64,000 nucleotides of DNA from Microlunatus soli. Lineage in GTDB: Bacteria; Actinomycetota; Actinomycetes; Propionibacteriales; Propionibacteriaceae. The stretch lies in NCBI RefSeq assembly GCF_900105385.1, contig NZ_LT629772.1:4030001-4094000 (forward strand), read 5' to 3'. A program made the position numbers and the translations under genes. The notes beneath the pieces are model-generated. The model was not told where the DNA came from, made no database searches, and saw only the letters and a program-made list of their open reading frames with translations. Position 1 is the stretch's first letter. Each line of letters opens with the position of its first letter. Positions 8,406 to 18,836 of this stretch are shown one piece after another.

Positions 8406-10148
8406 TCACACACGGGAGTCGGCCGGCGGGACGCTCCGGATCCTGCCGGTGACGACGTTGTGCACGATGATCACGATCGCGATGCTGAACATCAGGTCGC
8501 CACCCAGTTGCTTGTCGCCGAGATTCTCCAAGGACTGCAGGTCGAAGTCGCTGATCCCACCTTGCAGCGCCACCAGGGCGATCGCCGCCGTGCCGAAGGT
8601 CGCATTGGCCAGGACCAACAGCACCCGCGCCGATCGGGGGAACGACCGCGAGTCACCGCTCGCGAATCCGTTGTCGGTGATCAGCCGCCAGATCGCGCCG
8701 ATCAGCAGGCCGACCAGGGCACCGGACAAAGCCAGCAGTTCGGTGATCGGCTCGGTGATCGCCTGCCGGTATTCGTACAGTCCGGTGATCAGGATGACCG
8801 CGGCAGTGCCGACCAAGCGATCGACCGTCAACGTCCCGCGGGCCAGCCAGCAGATCGCCAAGATCACCGCGACCAGGTCCGCGGTGATCATGGTCCCGGC
8901 ATAGGTCGCGGACAGCTCGAGGGCCTGGAATCCAGCCCGGATCAGTCGGAAGCAGGCCAACAACACCAGGATCGTCGCCAGCCGGCCGGTTCGCAGCCGG
9001 ATCGTCCAGGCGATCAACAGCAACGCACCCGCGGCAACCACGCTGGCGACGTTGACGGTCAGTGGAGCCGGCAGCGCTGACAGGACGGCGACCGCCGACG
9101 AGAGCCGCAGCACCCGCAGCGGAATCAGCAGCAGATCCAACCACAACGCCGTGCCGGCCAGCAGGGTAGCGACCAGCACCGCCCACCGTCGCCAGTCCTG
9201 CAGCGCCTCCGGTCCGTTCTGCGGGTCGGGCCCGTTCAGCGGGCCCACCGCGTGGTACCTCCGGCGGCGGTCGACGAGGCCCAGGATCACCAGCCAGCCG
9301 ACCAGCGGGACCGCTGTCGTCACCAGCCCGCCGGCCAATCCGTCGAGGGTGAATCCCGAACGGTCGGTCGTCGACGCCAGCTGCACCGCTTGGGCACTGC
9401 GAGCGAGCACCAGGACCGCGACCACCGCGATCGACCAGCGGGCCGGCCGCCCGGAATCGTCGGGGCGCCGGAGACCGTCGCTGATCGCCATCGCGATCGA
9501 AATGGTCAGCTCGGTGATCGCGGCCCCGGCCAGGACGGCGAACGGTGCCGCCAACAACCACAGGGTGCTGCCCAACAGATCCACGGTGCTGAGCACCAGA
9601 CGGGGCGCGTAACCGCCGTAACTGAACCGCAGCTGCAGCAGCGCCGCACACAGCGTCACCGCGGTCAGCAGCTGGGCCATCACGAACTCGCCCCACGCAA
9701 AGGACGCTCGGCCCCGCACGATGGCGAAGATGATCATCAGCAGGCATCCGGTGGCCGCCGGGAGGGTGTCGATCCCGCCGTCGATCGTCGCGATCCGGAT
9801 GATGATCAACATCGTGATCAGCAGGCCGGGAATCCGAATCGCGAGCCGGAGATGCAGCAGCGCGGCGTACAGCGTCCCGGTGGCGAAGAAGAGTGCGGCG
9901 ATGATCAGCGGCGTGGCGATCACGGGAATGCTGAGTTGCGGCGGCAGGAACACCAGTTCGGATCGGCTGCGGAGCAGCGAACTGAAGCCGGCGGTCAGCA
10001 CCAGGACCGCGGAGAGGGAGAAGGCAACGATCACGATGCCCCGCAGGCCCGGTGCCCAGCCGTTGTCCCGCAGTCGGCCCTCCTGGACCGGCTCGATCAG
10101 GACGACGCGGAGCAGGTGACGTAAGCCGTGGATCAGTCCGGTGATCAT
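8406..10148 (-). CDS. Polytopic membrane protein of unknown function
   Basis: The 580-aa product contains roughly 14 hydrophobic helices spread over its whole length (for example VIVAFSLSAVLVLTAGF, AVILAICWLARGTL, MFSIAIVIIVHNVV) with short loops. The ATG at 10148 overlaps the stop of the upstream PQQ-repeat gene (ATGA), which argues for this start rather than codons in the Arg-rich extension up to 10280. The overlap implies co-translation with the propeller protein. I recognise no family motif. Confidence 0.9.
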   Translation of the reverse strand: MITGLIHGLRHLLRVVLIEPVQEGRLRDNGWAPGLRGIVIVAFSLSAVLVLTAGFSSLLRSRSELVFLPPQLSIPVIATPLIIAALFFATGTLYAALLHLRLAIRIPGLLITMLIIIRIATIDGGIDTLPAATGCLLMIIFAIVRGRASFAWGEFVMAQLLTAVTLCAALLQLRFSYGGYAPRLVLSTVDLLGSTLWLLAAPFAVLAGAAITELTISIAMAISDGLRRPDDSGRPARWSIAVVAVLVLARSAQAVQLASTTDRSGFTLDGLAGGLVTTAVPLVGWLVILGLVDRRRRYHAVGPLNGPDPQNGPEALQDWRRWAVLVATLLAGTALWLDLLLIPLRVLRLSSAVAVLSALPAPLTVNVASVVAAGALLLIAWTIRLRTGRLATILVLLACFRLIRAGFQALELSATYAGTMITADLVAVILAICWLARGTLTVDRLVGTAAVILITGLYEYRQAITEPITELLALSGALVGLLIGAIWRLITDNGFASGDSRSFPRSARVLLVLANATFGTAAIALVALQGGISDFDLQSLENLGDKQLGGDLMFSIAIVIIVHNVVTGRIRSVPPADSRV

Positions 10149-12034
10149 GATCGATCCCGAGCGGGGGGCGCGATCCGGACCCCGGCCACGGCGTAGTCGT
10201 CGGTCCGCCCGACGGCGAACAGTGCGCCGTCGGCGGACAACAGGCGATGGTCGCCGGTCACGATGCCTGGTGCCGGCCATTGGCCCACCAGCGACCCGGC
10301 GCCGGTCAGAGCGCTGATCCGATCGCGACCGACGGTGACGATCGTGCTGCCGACGGCGATCGTCGTGATCGGGGATCCGGACCGTCGCCAGCTGCGGCGT
10401 CCGGTCGCGGTGATCGATTCCAGCGCCGCCGCACTGGTCAGCAGCAGATGATCATCGACGGTGATCATCTCTCGTAGATCGTCGTCGCGGAATCGTACCC
10501 AGCGATACCGGCCGTCCGCCGCGGCATAGGCCGTGACGGTGCCATAGCTCATCACAACGACGTTGTCACCGGCCGCCGCGACGGCGATCGGATCGGTTGC
10601 CTCCTGCTGCCAGCGACGGCTGCCGTCCGACGGGTCGAGGACGACGAGTTCGGTCCGGGTGCCGATGGCGATCGCCTCGTGGGTCGCGACCGGTGGAATG
10701 GTGATCGGGCCGGCGATCCGCCGGGACCACCGGGTGCCACCGGTCCGAGCGTCGAGCATGATCAGATCGCCACGCAGGGTCGTCACCAGGATCCGATCAT
10801 CTGCTGCCCGGACCGGTGCGACCGCCGTCAGGTCATCCAGCGGCACGGTCCAGCGCACCCGGCCGTACGGATCGTAGGCGCGCAGCACTCGCCGGTCCGT
10901 CGACACCAGGGTCAGCAGCCCGAGCGAGGTCACCGAGGTGATCGAGCCGCCGGGGTGCGCCCAGTTGTGCAGCCAGACCTTCCCCGGTTGCAGCCCGTAG
11001 CCGGTGACGACGTCGGTCGTGTTGCCGGCCACCGCGTGCAGGGCACCCGATCGGTCGGCCGAGACCCGCTGGGTGAGGGGTGTGTCGACGTCCAGGTCGG
11101 CCGGCACCGGACCGAAGGTGTCGTCGCCGTGGTCGAACTGCAGCGCGGCGCCCGTCCAGTCCCGGGCCGGCGGGTCGAGGTCCTGTTCGCCGGCGGGCCG
11201 GACCGCGGCCGGATCGACGGCTTCGGCCGGTCCGTTGTCGGGCGTCAACCGATAGGACGTGGCCTCGTCGCCTGCTGCGGTGCCCTTGTCCTGGGCTTCG
11301 TCGGAGTCGCCGGGCAGCGGGAAGGATCCCTCGGACTCGACCACGCCGGCGCCGGGGCACCAGGTCTCGTCCTCGCGCCAGTCGAGCGGTCCCGACGATG
11401 CGGTCACGGTGGTCCGGGAGCGGACCAGGAGGCAGCCGGCCTCGGCCCGGTCGGCCGCGGCCGGTCGCATCGCGCGGGACTCGCGTCGGTACTGCAGGCC
11501 GGTGCCGGCGCCGATCCCGATCAGCCCGTGATCGGCCCAGCCGTCACCGATCGCGACGGACCGGGGCAACTCGACCGGAGCCGGGTCGAAGACGACGCCC
11601 AGCCGGCCCCAGTCCTGGGCGTGCAGCCGGATCCCGTCGTCGGTGACGCTGCGCAGCCGCAGCCGTGGCGTCGGATCGCTCAAGGAACTCGGCGTGATCA
11701 CCTCGCGCCACCAGTCGGTGTCCGGGATCGGCAGGTCGGGGACGGGTGCGGCATGGGTGATCAGGCTGCTGGGGAAGGCGCCGTACACCCTGATGCCGTG
11801 CAGTCGAGCATGCTCGACGCTGGCTCGGGCGCTGTGCTCGCCCTGCTGCCACCGGACCGCGGCCACCTGCCCGTCGGCGGGCGCGAATCGGTTGGCCCGG
11901 GGTGACGGTCCGACGAGCGTTGCGGTGGCCGCGACGCCGGAGCCGACCAGGATCGCCAGCGTCAACACTGCCGCCAGCGCCGTCGGCGGGATCCGCCGCG
12001 ACCGCGGACGGGAATCGTTCGCTGGTTGGGTCAT
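10145..12034 (-). CDS. Membrane-anchored PQQ-like beta-propeller repeat protein
   Basis: From the ATG at 12034 the protein has 629 aa. Residues 15-35 form a single membrane anchor (PTALAAVLTLAILVGSGVAA). The C-terminal 300 residues contain successive PQQ/WD-like blades with the pattern 'DxxxGxxxW' (YDPYGRVRWTVPL, LDARTGGTRWSRRI, LDPSDGSRRWQQE, YAAADGRYRWVRF). These blades are structural and do not by themselves imply PQQ binding. The frame is open to 12316, but the extra 94 residues are low-complexity; no strong ribosome-binding site decides. It is coupled to the membrane protein at 8406-10148. Confidence 0.88.
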   Translation of the reverse strand: MTQPANDSRPRSRRIPPTALAAVLTLAILVGSGVAATATLVGPSPRANRFAPADGQVAAVRWQQGEHSARASVEHARLHGIRVYGAFPSSLITHAAPVPDLPIPDTDWWREVITPSSLSDPTPRLRLRSVTDDGIRLHAQDWGRLGVVFDPAPVELPRSVAIGDGWADHGLIGIGAGTGLQYRRESRAMRPAAADRAEAGCLLVRSRTTVTASSGPLDWREDETWCPGAGVVESEGSFPLPGDSDEAQDKGTAAGDEATSYRLTPDNGPAEAVDPAAVRPAGEQDLDPPARDWTGAALQFDHGDDTFGPVPADLDVDTPLTQRVSADRSGALHAVAGNTTDVVTGYGLQPGKVWLHNWAHPGGSITSVTSLGLLTLVSTDRRVLRAYDPYGRVRWTVPLDDLTAVAPVRAADDRILVTTLRGDLIMLDARTGGTRWSRRIAGPITIPPVATHEAIAIGTRTELVVLDPSDGSRRWQQEATDPIAVAAAGDNVVVMSYGTVTAYAAADGRYRWVRFRDDDLREMITVDDHLLLTSAAALESITATGRRSWRRSGSPITTIAVGSTIVTVGRDRISALTGAGSLVGQWPAPGIVTGDHRLLSADGALFAVGRTDDYAVAGVRIAPPARDRS

Positions 12035-12572
12035 CCGCTGGTGCCTGTTCTTGACTCGGCTACTGGGGTCGGCTGCTCGGTCAGCGTCGACCATGCTGTC
12101 AGGTTCGCGGTCCAGCAGGTCGGGATCGCCGTCGGATTCGACGCCTCGGCACCCACTCCCGTACGGTGCAGGGGAGTGCGGAGCGAGGGTCGCCGATCCG
12201 GATTTGGAATGTCGGCCGACCTCTGCCAAGATTGACGGGTTGCTCCGACGGGGTCGCCGGGGTGAGGTGTGCCCATCAGGCGTTCGGCGATGTGCCGGAC
12301 CGGGTGGGTCGTCCACCGGACCGTGAGACCCCTAGAGCCTGATCCAGACCGGATCGGGTGCTCCTCACAACGTTAGATCGGCCCTAGGGCCGACGTGCGC
12401 TTGGGGAGCGCGACACGCCCGACCTCGGGGGTCGGCCGGCAGGGCCGATCAGGAGTCGAGCAGGGGCGTGACGGACGAGCATGACGCAAGGCCAACGACG
12501 TGGCTCTGCGACAACGAGACAAGTTGAAAACAGCAGAGTGCGTAACAGCTGAAGCAGGAAGAAGGACGGACT
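12035..12572. other. 538-bp intergenic region before the S10 operon
   Basis: No credible gene is seen. The region separates the divergent PQQ-repeat gene and rpsJ and must contain promoters for both. A TTGACG hexamer lies at 12232-12237 without a convincing -10 partner. The last 200 bp hold the structured leader described at 12376-12450 and the rpsJ ribosome-binding site GGAAGAAGGA. Confidence 0.6.
12376..12450 (+). promoter_or_regulatory. Candidate structured leader of the S10 operon
   Basis: GATCGGCCCT (12376-12385) is perfectly complementary to AGGGCCGATC (12441-12450), closing a 75-nt domain. Inside it are GCGCT-TGGGG-AGCGC and CCGACC-TCGGG-GGTCGG hairpins. An alternative pairing exists between GGCCGAC (12388-12394) and GTCGGCC in the 3' half. 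Competing helices about 120 nt before rpsJ would suit autogenous control such as that by L4 in enteric bacteria, but no known actinobacterial family was matched. Confidence 0.45.
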
Positions 12573-12881
12573 GTGGCGGGACAGAAGATCCGCATCAGGC
12601 TCAAGGCCTATGACCACGAGGTCATCGACGGGTCGGCGCGCAAGATCGTCGACACGGTGACTCGTACCGGTGCAAAGGTCGCGGGCCCGGTGCCGCTGCC
12701 GACGGAGAAGAACGTGTTCTGCGTGATCCGTTCTCCGCACAAGTACAAGGACAGCCGCGAGCACTTCGAGATGCGTACGCACAAGCGGCTGATCGACATC
12801 ATCGACCCCACCCCGAAGACGGTTGACTCGCTGATGCGGCTCGACCTGCCGGCCGGTGTCGACATCGAGATCAAGCTCTGA
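12573..12881 (+). CDS. rpsJ: 30S ribosomal protein S10
   Basis: The 102-aa GTG-started protein ([19 protein letters not shown]...) has full family length and the loop [14 protein letters not shown]10 sits in the 30S head; its homologues also bind NusB in antitermination. It is the first gene of the S10 cluster, preceded by GGAAGAAGGA and the structured leader; 13 bp separate it from rplC. The tuf/fusA/rpsL genes that sometimes precede it are not in the window. Confidence 0.99.
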   Translation: MAGQKIRIRLKAYDHEVIDGSARKIVDTVTRTGAKVAGPVPLPTEKNVFCVIRSPHKYKDSREHFEMRTHKRLIDIIDPTPKTVDSLMRLDLPAGVDIEIKL

Positions 12882-12894
12882 GGGACGCACGAGT

Positions 12895-13566
12895 ATGGCT
12901 GCCAATACGAATTCCGCAAGGAAAGTGAAGGGCCTGCTGGGCACCAAGCTCGGCATGACCCAACTCTGGGACGAGAACAACCGCGTGGTTCCGGTGACCG
13001 TTGTCGCCGCCGGCCCCTGTGTCGTGACCCAGGTCCGCACCTCCGACTCCGACGGCTACTCCGCCGTCCAGCTCGGCTTCGGCGCGATCAAGGCCAAGCA
13101 GGTCACCAAGCCGAACGCCGGGCACTTCGAGAAGGCCGGCGTCACCCCGCGCAAGCATCTGGTCGAGATCCGCACCACCGACGCCGACCAGTACCAACTG
13201 GGCCAGGAGCTCGGTGCCGACACCTTCGAAGCTGCTGAGGTCCTCGACGTCACCGGCGTCACCAAGGGCAAGGGCACCGCGGGCGTCATGAAGCGGCACG
13301 GCTTCGGCGGTCTGCGCGCCTCCCACGGTGTGCACCGCAAGCACCGTTCGCCGGGTTCGATCGGCGGCTGCGCGACCCCGGGTCGGGTCTTCAAGGGCCT
13401 GCGGATGGCCGGCCGGATGGGTAACGAGCGGCAGACCGTTCAGAACCTGACCGTGCACTCGGTCGACACCGAGCGCGGCCTGATCCTGATCAAGGGCGCG
13501 ATCCCGGGTGCCAAGGGCGGCCTGGTCGTGCTGCGCTCGGCTGCCAAGAAGGGAGAGGTCGCATGA
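12895..13566 (+). CDS. rplC: 50S ribosomal protein L3
   Basis: The 223-aa protein starts [20 protein letters not shown]. The core motifs [11 protein letters not shown] and [15 protein letters not shown] mark L3, whose central extension reaches the peptidyl-transferase centre. The ATG at 12895 was chosen over an upstream in-frame codon inside rpsJ. The stop overlaps rplD by 4 bp. Confidence 0.99.
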   Translation: MAANTNSARKVKGLLGTKLGMTQLWDENNRVVPVTVVAAGPCVVTQVRTSDSDGYSAVQLGFGAIKAKQVTKPNAGHFEKAGVTPRKHLVEIRTTDADQYQLGQELGADTFEAAEVLDVTGVTKGKGTAGVMKRHGFGGLRASHGVHRKHRSPGSIGGCATPGRVFKGLRMAGRMGNERQTVQNLTVHSVDTERGLILIKGAIPGAKGGLVVLRSAAKKGEVA

Positions 13567-14273
13567 GCGAGACCCGTACCGTCGACGTTCTGGACGGCAA
13601 GGGCGGCAAGTACGGCACCACCGCCGAACTGCCCGCCGAGCTGTTCGACGTCGTCACCAACGTTCCGCTGATCCACCAGGTCGTGACCGCCCAGCTGGCG
13701 GCCGCCCGGCAGGGGACGCACGCAACCAAGACTCGCGCCGAGGTCCGGGGCGGCGGCGTCAAGCCGTACCGCCAGAAGGGCACCGGACGCGCCCGGCAGG
13801 GCTCGATCCGCGCACCCCAGTTCACCGGTGGTGGCGTGGTGCACGGCCCGACCCCGCAGGGCTACGCCAAGCGGACTCCGAAGAAGATGGTCGCCGCCGC
13901 ACTGCGCGGTGCGCTGTCCGACCGGGCCCGCGACGGGCGGGTGCACGTGGTCAGCTCGCTGGTCCCCGGCTCCAAGCCGTCGACCAAGGCAGCGCTCGCC
14001 GCGCTGGCCGGGATCACCCAGGCCAAGCGCGTGCTCGTGGTGCTGTCCCGCGATGAGGACGCCGCCTGGCTGAGCCTGCGCAACGTCCCGTCGGTGCACG
14101 CCATCGTCGCCGACCAACTGAACGCCTACGACGTACTGGTCAATGACGACGTGGTCTTCACCTCGGCCGCGCTGGACGCCTTCGTGGCCGGTCCGGCCAA
14201 GGGCAAGTCGGTGAAGGCCGTCGCTACTGAGTCCGAGACTGTCGAGTCCGGGGTTGAGGGGACACAAGCATGA
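13563..14273 (+). CDS. rplD: 50S ribosomal protein L4
   Basis: The 236-aa protein carries the extended-loop signature [20 protein letters not shown] that lines the exit tunnel. The C-terminus ends in an acidic tail ([14 protein letters not shown]) longer than in many homologues. It overlaps rplC and rplW by 4 bp on each side, so the three are translationally coupled. In enteric bacteria L4 represses this operon. Confidence 0.99.
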   Translation: MSETRTVDVLDGKGGKYGTTAELPAELFDVVTNVPLIHQVVTAQLAAARQGTHATKTRAEVRGGGVKPYRQKGTGRARQGSIRAPQFTGGGVVHGPTPQGYAKRTPKKMVAAALRGALSDRARDGRVHVVSSLVPGSKPSTKAALAALAGITQAKRVLVVLSRDEDAAWLSLRNVPSVHAIVADQLNAYDVLVNDDVVFTSAALDAFVAGPAKGKSVKAVATESETVESGVEGTQA

Positions 14274-14581
14274 GCGCCGCAGCAAAGATCCGCGACCACC
14301 GCGACATCCTGTTGGCGCCGGTCGTCAGCGAGAAGAGCTACAGCCTGCTGGACGAGAACAAATACACCTTCGTGGTGGCCGACAGCGCCAACAAGACCGA
14401 GATCAAGATCGCGGTCAAGGAGATCTTCGGCGTCACCGTCACCGGTGTGAACACCTACGTTCGCAAGGGCAAGAAGCAGCGCACCCGCAACGGGTACGGC
14501 AAGCGTCCCGACACCAAGCGGGCCATTGTCACCGTTGCCGAGGGGCAGAGCATCGACATCTTCGGCGGACCGGTCGGCTGA
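14270..14581 (+). CDS. rplW: 50S ribosomal protein L23
   Basis: The 103-aa protein reads [20 protein letters not shown], the canonical L23 start, with the RNA-binding stretch [18 protein letters not shown]23 lines the tunnel exit and docks trigger factor and SRP. The ATGA overlap with rplD fixes the start. Confidence 0.99.
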   Translation: MSAAAKIRDHRDILLAPVVSEKSYSLLDENKYTFVVADSANKTEIKIAVKEIFGVTVTGVNTYVRKGKKQRTRNGYGKRPDTKRAIVTVAEGQSIDIFGGPVG

Positions 14582-14599
14582 GGGAACAGGGACTGAATC

Positions 14600-15436
14600 A
14601 TGGCTATTCGTAAGTACAAGCCGACCACTCCGGGTCGACGCGGCGGCTCCGTCGCCGACTTCGCCGAGATCACTCGGTCGACCCCGGAGAAGTCGCTGCT
14701 GGTGCCGAGCCCGAAGACCGGCGGTCGCAATAACAACGGCCGGATCACCTCCCGGCACATCGGTGGCGGGCACAAGCAGGCCTACCGGCTGATCGACTTC
14801 AAGCGGTACGACAAGGACGGGGTGCCGGCCAAGGTCGCGCACATCGAGTACGACCCGAACCGGACCGCCCGGATCGCGTTGCTGCACTACGCCGACGGCG
14901 AGAAGCGCTACGTGCTGGCTCCCAACGGCCTGGGCCAGGGGTCCGCCGTCGAGGCCGGCGAGGGTGCCGACATCAAGACCGGCAACAACCTGCCGCTGCG
15001 CAACATCCCGGTCGGTACGACGGTGCACGCCGTCGAGCTGCGCCCGGGTGGCGGAGCCAAGCTCGGTCGTTCCGCCGGTGCGTCCATCCAGCTGGTGGCC
15101 CGCGAGGGCAAGTACGCCACGCTGCGGATGCCGTCCGGTGAGATGCGGATGGTCGACGTCCGCTGCCGCGCCACCATCGGCGAGGTCGGCAACGCCGAGC
15201 AGTCCAACATCAACTGGGGTAAGGCCGGCCGGAACCGGTGGAAGGGCAAGCGCCCCAAGGTCCGCGGTGTCGTGATGAACCCGGTCGACCACCCGCACGG
15301 TGGTGGCGAGGGTCGCACCTCCGGTGGCCGCCACCCGGTGTCCCCGTGGGGCAAGCCGGAAGGCCGTACCCGTGACAAGAACAAGGCGAGTTCTCGTCTG
15401 ATCGTCCGCCGTCGCAAGACCGGCAAGAAGCGCTGA
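14600..15436 (+). CDS. rplB: 50S ribosomal protein L2
   Basis: The 278-aa protein starts [16 protein letters not shown] and contains [15 protein letters not shown], whose His lies near the peptidyl-transferase centre, then a basic C-terminus ([15 protein letters not shown]). Length is normal. It lies 18 bp after rplW and 18 bp before rpsS. Confidence 0.99.
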   Translation: MAIRKYKPTTPGRRGGSVADFAEITRSTPEKSLLVPSPKTGGRNNNGRITSRHIGGGHKQAYRLIDFKRYDKDGVPAKVAHIEYDPNRTARIALLHYADGEKRYVLAPNGLGQGSAVEAGEGADIKTGNNLPLRNIPVGTTVHAVELRPGGGAKLGRSAGASIQLVAREGKYATLRMPSGEMRMVDVRCRATIGEVGNAEQSNINWGKAGRNRWKGKRPKVRGVVMNPVDHPHGGGEGRTSGGRHPVSPWGKPEGRTRDKNKASSRLIVRRRKTGKKR

Positions 15437-15454
15437 GCAGGAGTCTGAGCAGAT

Positions 15455-15736
15455 ATGCCACGCAGCCTGAAGAAGGGCCCGTTCGTCGATGATCATCTGG
15501 CCAAGAAGGTCGATGTTCAGAACGAGAAGGGCACCAAGAACGTGATCAAGACCTGGTCGCGTCGTTCGATGATCACGCCGGACATGATCGGCCACACCAT
15601 CGCCGTACACGACGGTCGCAAGCACGTTCCGGTCTTCGTCTCCGAGTCGATGATCGGCCACAAGCTCGGTGAGTTCGCCCCGACCCGGACCTTCCGCGGT
15701 CACGACAAGGACGACCGCAAGTCGCGCCGCCGCTGA
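15455..15736 (+). CDS. rpsS: 30S ribosomal protein S19
   Basis: The 93-aa protein begins [19 protein letters not shown] and ends in the basic [13 protein letters not shown], both diagnostic. S19 pairs with S13 in the 30S head at the inter-subunit bridge. It follows rplB by 18 bp with a GCAGGAG site. Confidence 0.99.
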   Translation: MPRSLKKGPFVDDHLAKKVDVQNEKGTKNVIKTWSRRSMITPDMIGHTIAVHDGRKHVPVFVSESMIGHKLGEFAPTRTFRGHDKDDRKSRRR

Positions 15737-15750
15737 GAAGAGGACACCAG

Positions 15751-16146
15751 ATGAGTAACGCAGAAAAGACCCGGCCGAGCCGCCGGGACGCGCTGCTGGG
15801 TGACCGGCAGGGGTCGTACGCGATCGCACGCGGAGTGCGGATGTCGGCCAGCAAGGTCCGGCGCGTCGTCGACGTCGTCCGCGGGATGGACGTCACCGCA
15901 GCCCTGGACACGCTGAAGTTCGCGCCGCAGGCTGCGGCCGAGCCGGTCAGCAAGGTGATCGCCAGCGCCGCCGCCAACGCGGAGCAGACCGAGAACCTGC
16001 GCGCCGAGCAGCTGTACGTCTCGCAGGCCTTCGTGGACGAGGGCATGACGATGCGCCGGATCCGTCCGCGGGCCAAGGGATCGGCCAGCCGGATCCTCAA
16101 GCGCAGCAGCCACATCACCGTCGTCGTCGAAGCGAAGGAGGCCTGA
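15751..16146 (+). CDS. rplV: 50S ribosomal protein L22
   Basis: The 131-aa protein has the [18 protein letters not shown] core and the beta-hairpin [19 protein letters not shown] that reaches into the exit tunnel, the site where macrolide-resistance mutations arise in other species. The hairpin appears intact. Three bases separate it from rpsC. Confidence 0.99.
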   Translation: MSNAEKTRPSRRDALLGDRQGSYAIARGVRMSASKVRRVVDVVRGMDVTAALDTLKFAPQAAAEPVSKVIASAAANAEQTENLRAEQLYVSQAFVDEGMTMRRIRPRAKGSASRILKRSSHITVVVEAKEA

Positions 16147-16149
16147 GCC

Positions 16150-16995
16150 ATGGGTCAGAAGATCAACCCGTACGGCTTCCGGCTCGGCATCAGCACCGAT
16201 CACAAGAGCCGCTGGTACGCCGACAAGCAGTACGCCGACTATGTCGGTGAGGATGTCAAGATCCGCCAGTCCCTGCACAAGGGCCTGGAGCGGGCCGGCA
16301 TCTCCAGCATCGAGATCGAGCGGACCCGGGACCGGGTCCGGGTCGACATCTACACCGCCCGTCCGGGCATCGTCATCGGCCGTAACGGTGCCGAGGCCGA
16401 GCGCGTCCGCGGCGAGCTGGAGAAGCTGACCGGCAAGCAGGTCCAGCTGAACATCCTCGAGGTCAAGGGCACCGAGACCGACGCCCAGCTGGTCGCTCAG
16501 GGTGTCGCCGAGCAGCTCGCCAGCCGGGTGCAGTTCCGGCGTGCGATGCGCAAGGCGCAGCAGAGCGCGATGCGGGGCGGCGCCAAGGGCATCCGGATCC
16601 AGTGCTCCGGTCGTCTGGGCGGCGCGGAGATGTCCCGCTCGGAGTTCTACCGCGAGGGTCGGGTCCCGCTGCACACGCTGCGCGCCGACGTCGACTACGG
16701 CTTCTTCGAGGCGCGGACGTCCTTCGGCCGGATCGGCGTGAAGGTCTGGATCTACAAGGGTGACGTGTCCGGCACCCGGGCCGAGCGGGCCGCGCAGAAG
16801 GCTGCGCGCAACGCCGCCCAGGGCAACCGTCGTCCGGGTCGCGGTGGCCGTCCGGGCCGTGGCGATCGTCCCGATCGGGGCGGCCGTCGCCGGCAGGAAG
16901 GTGCCAACACCGGCGCGAACGCCGGCGGCAACACCGGTGGCGCCGAGTCCGCTGCTGCGCAGCAGGCTCCGGCAACGAGTGGGCAGGAGGCGTAA
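16150..16995 (+). CDS. rpsC: 30S ribosomal protein S3 with a Gly/Arg- and Ala-rich tail
   Basis: Residues 1-215 are standard S3: [15 protein letters not shown], a KH domain ([19 protein letters not shown]) and the C-terminal domain ending [13 protein letters not shown]. From about 220 to 281 a tail of [16 protein letters not shown] followed by Ala/Gly/Asn/Gln repeats is added, of the sort common in actinobacterial S3. Three bases separate it from rplP. Confidence 0.99.
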   Translation: MGQKINPYGFRLGISTDHKSRWYADKQYADYVGEDVKIRQSLHKGLERAGISSIEIERTRDRVRVDIYTARPGIVIGRNGAEAERVRGELEKLTGKQVQLNILEVKGTETDAQLVAQGVAEQLASRVQFRRAMRKAQQSAMRGGAKGIRIQCSGRLGGAEMSRSEFYREGRVPLHTLRADVDYGFFEARTSFGRIGVKVWIYKGDVSGTRAERAAQKAARNAAQGNRRPGRGGRPGRGDRPDRGGRRRQEGANTGANAGGNTGGAESAAAQQAPATSGQEA

Positions 16996-16998
16996 GGA

Positions 16999-17418
16999 AT
17001 GTTGGTTCCGCGCAAGGTCAAGTTCCGTAAGCAGCACCACCCCAAGCGCACCGGCATGGCCAAGGGTGGCACCGAGCTGGCGTTCGGTGACTACGGCATC
17101 CAGGCCATCGAGGCCGCCTACGTCACCAACCGGCAGATCGAGGCCGCTCGTATCGCGATGACCCGTCACATGAAGCGTGGCGGCAAGGTCTGGATCAACA
17201 TCTACCCGGACCGTCCGTTGACCAAGAAGCCGGCCGAGACCCGGATGGGTTCCGGTAAGGGTTCCCCGGAGTGGTGGATCGCCAACGTCAAGCCCGGACG
17301 CGTGATGTTCGAGCTGTCCGGCGTCGGAGACGATGTCGCCCGCGAGGCGCTGCGGCTGGCGGTGCACAAGCTGCCGATGAAGTGCCGCATTGTCATGCGT
17401 GAGGCAGGAGAAAACTGA
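16999..17418 (+). CDS. rplP: 50S ribosomal protein L16
   Basis: The 139-aa protein starts [19 protein letters not shown] and contains [19 protein letters not shown], the standard L16 region that touches tRNA near the peptidyl-transferase centre. One base separates its stop from the rpmC ATG. Confidence 0.99.
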   Translation: MLVPRKVKFRKQHHPKRTGMAKGGTELAFGDYGIQAIEAAYVTNRQIEAARIAMTRHMKRGGKVWINIYPDRPLTKKPAETRMGSGKGSPEWWIANVKPGRVMFELSGVGDDVAREALRLAVHKLPMKCRIVMREAGEN

Positions 17419-17419
17419 G

Positions 17420-17674
17420 ATGGCGAACACCGTGAAGGCCGCCGAACTGCGGTCGCTGAGCCGCGACGAGCTCAACGCGAAGGTCGTCGAACTGAAGGAA
17501 GAGCTGTTCACGTTGCGGTTCCAGGCTGCCACCGGGCAGCTGGAGTCCCACGGTCGGCTCCGCGAGGTCCGCAAGGACATCGCCCGGGTCTACACCGTGC
17601 TGACCGAGCGCAACCTCGGCATTGTCGAGGATCCCGACGCCGAGACGGCTGTGACCGAGACGGCAGGTGCCTGA
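17420..17674 (+). CDS. rpmC: 50S ribosomal protein L29
   Basis: The 84-aa protein has the two-helix L29 core ([32 protein letters not shown]) plus a short acidic C-terminal extension ([14 protein letters not shown]). The ATG at 17420 has AGGAGA upstream; the frame opens earlier inside rplP but those codons are not family-like. Confidence 0.98.
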   Translation: MANTVKAAELRSLSRDELNAKVVELKEELFTLRFQAATGQLESHGRLREVRKDIARVYTVLTERNLGIVEDPDAETAVTETAGA

Positions 17675-17675
17675 G

Positions 17676-18029
17676 ATGAGTGAGCAAACCGTGAGTGAGA
17701 ACGCAGTGAGCCAGGATCTGCTGGCCGACACCAAGGACGCCGAGGCGGTCGTCGCCGAGGTCGCCCAGACCTCCAGCGATCGCGGCCGGCGCAAGGTCCG
17801 CGAGGGCCTGGTGGTCAGCGACAAGATGGACAAGACCGTCGTGGTCGCCGTCGAGGATCGGGTCAAGCACCGGCTGTACGGCAAGGTCCTGACCCAGACG
17901 ACCAAGCTCAAGGTGCACGACGAGGCCAATGCCGCCGGCATCGGCGACCGTGTCGTGGTGATGGAGACCCGTCCGGTCAGCGCCACCAAGCGCTGGCGGC
18001 TGGTCCAGATCGTCGAGAAGGCGAAGTAA
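17676..18029 (+). CDS. rpsQ: 30S ribosomal protein S17
   Basis: From ATG 17676 the protein has 117 aa. The first 35 residues ([20 protein letters not shown]...) are an acidic extension that most S17 proteins lack. The OB-fold core follows ([19 protein letters not shown] ... [21 protein letters not shown]). A GTG at 17667 is a less likely alternative start. Confidence 0.98.
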   Translation: MSEQTVSENAVSQDLLADTKDAEAVVAEVAQTSSDRGRRKVREGLVVSDKMDKTVVVAVEDRVKHRLYGKVLTQTTKLKVHDEANAAGIGDRVVVMETRPVSATKRWRLVQIVEKAK

Positions 18030-18044
18030 GGAAGATCGAGAAAA

Positions 18045-18413
18045 ATGATCCAGCAGGAGTCGCGACTGAAGGTCGCCGACAACACCGGTGCCAAGGAGAT
18101 CCTGTGCATCCGTGTTCTCGGTGGATCCGGTCGACGCTACGCCGGAATCGGCGATCAGATCGTGGCCACGGTGAAGGACGCCATCCCGGGCGGCAACGTG
18201 AAGAAGGGTGAGGTCGTCAAGGCCGTCATCGTTCGGACCGTCAAGGAGCGCCGCCGTGCCGACGGTTCGTACATCAAGTTCGACGAGAATGCCGCGGTCA
18301 TCCTGCGTAACGACGGAGAGCCGCGCGGAACCCGAATCTTCGGCCCGGTCGGCCGTGAGCTGCGCGAGAAGAAGTTCATGCGCATCATCTCGCTCGCCCC
18401 GGAGGTGATCTGA
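18045..18413 (+). CDS. rplN: 50S ribosomal protein L14
   Basis: The 122-aa protein [19 protein letters not shown]... is of exact family length, with [20 protein letters not shown] and the C-terminal [12 protein letters not shown]. It begins the spc part of the cluster, 15 bp after rpsQ. Confidence 0.99.
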   Translation: MIQQESRLKVADNTGAKEILCIRVLGGSGRRYAGIGDQIVATVKDAIPGGNVKKGEVVKAVIVRTVKERRRADGSYIKFDENAAVILRNDGEPRGTRIFGPVGRELREKKFMRIISLAPEVI

Positions 18414-18416
18414 ACG

Positions 18417-18836
18417 ATGGCTAGCAACAAGATCAACGCCGCCGTTTCACGGCAGCACGGCAAGATCGACATCCGCAAGGGTGATCGGGTCAAGGTCCTG
18501 TCCGGCAAGGACAAGGGGACCGTCGGCGAGGTGCTCGCGGTCCAGCCGGACCGCGAACGCGTCACCGTCTCCGGTGTCAACATCGTCAAGCGGCATCTGA
18601 AGGACAGCTCGGCCACGCCGCAGGGCAGCCAGCAGACCCAGGGCGGGATCGTCTCCTCCGAGGCGCCGATCCACGTCTCCAACGTCGGCCTGGTCGTGAA
18701 GGACGGTGACGGCAACGAGGTGACCACCCGGATCGCCCACCGCCGCGACGAGGTGACCAAGCGTCGCCCCGACGGCACCGAGTACACCGCTTACCGGTCG
18801 GTGCGGATCGCACGCAAGACCGGGGAGGAGATCTGA
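18417..18836 (+). CDS. rplX: 50S ribosomal protein L24 (long form)
   Basis: The KOW motif reads [19 protein letters not shown]. At 139 aa it is longer than the usual about 105, through a 15-residue N-terminus and an extended C-terminus ([20 protein letters not shown]...). L24 starts 50S assembly. Its stop overlaps the rplE ATG by one base. Confidence 0.98.
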   Translation: MASNKINAAVSRQHGKIDIRKGDRVKVLSGKDKGTVGEVLAVQPDRERVTVSGVNIVKRHLKDSSATPQGSQQTQGGIVSSEAPIHVSNVGLVVKDGDGNEVTTRIAHRRDEVTKRRPDGTEYTAYRSVRIARKTGEEI

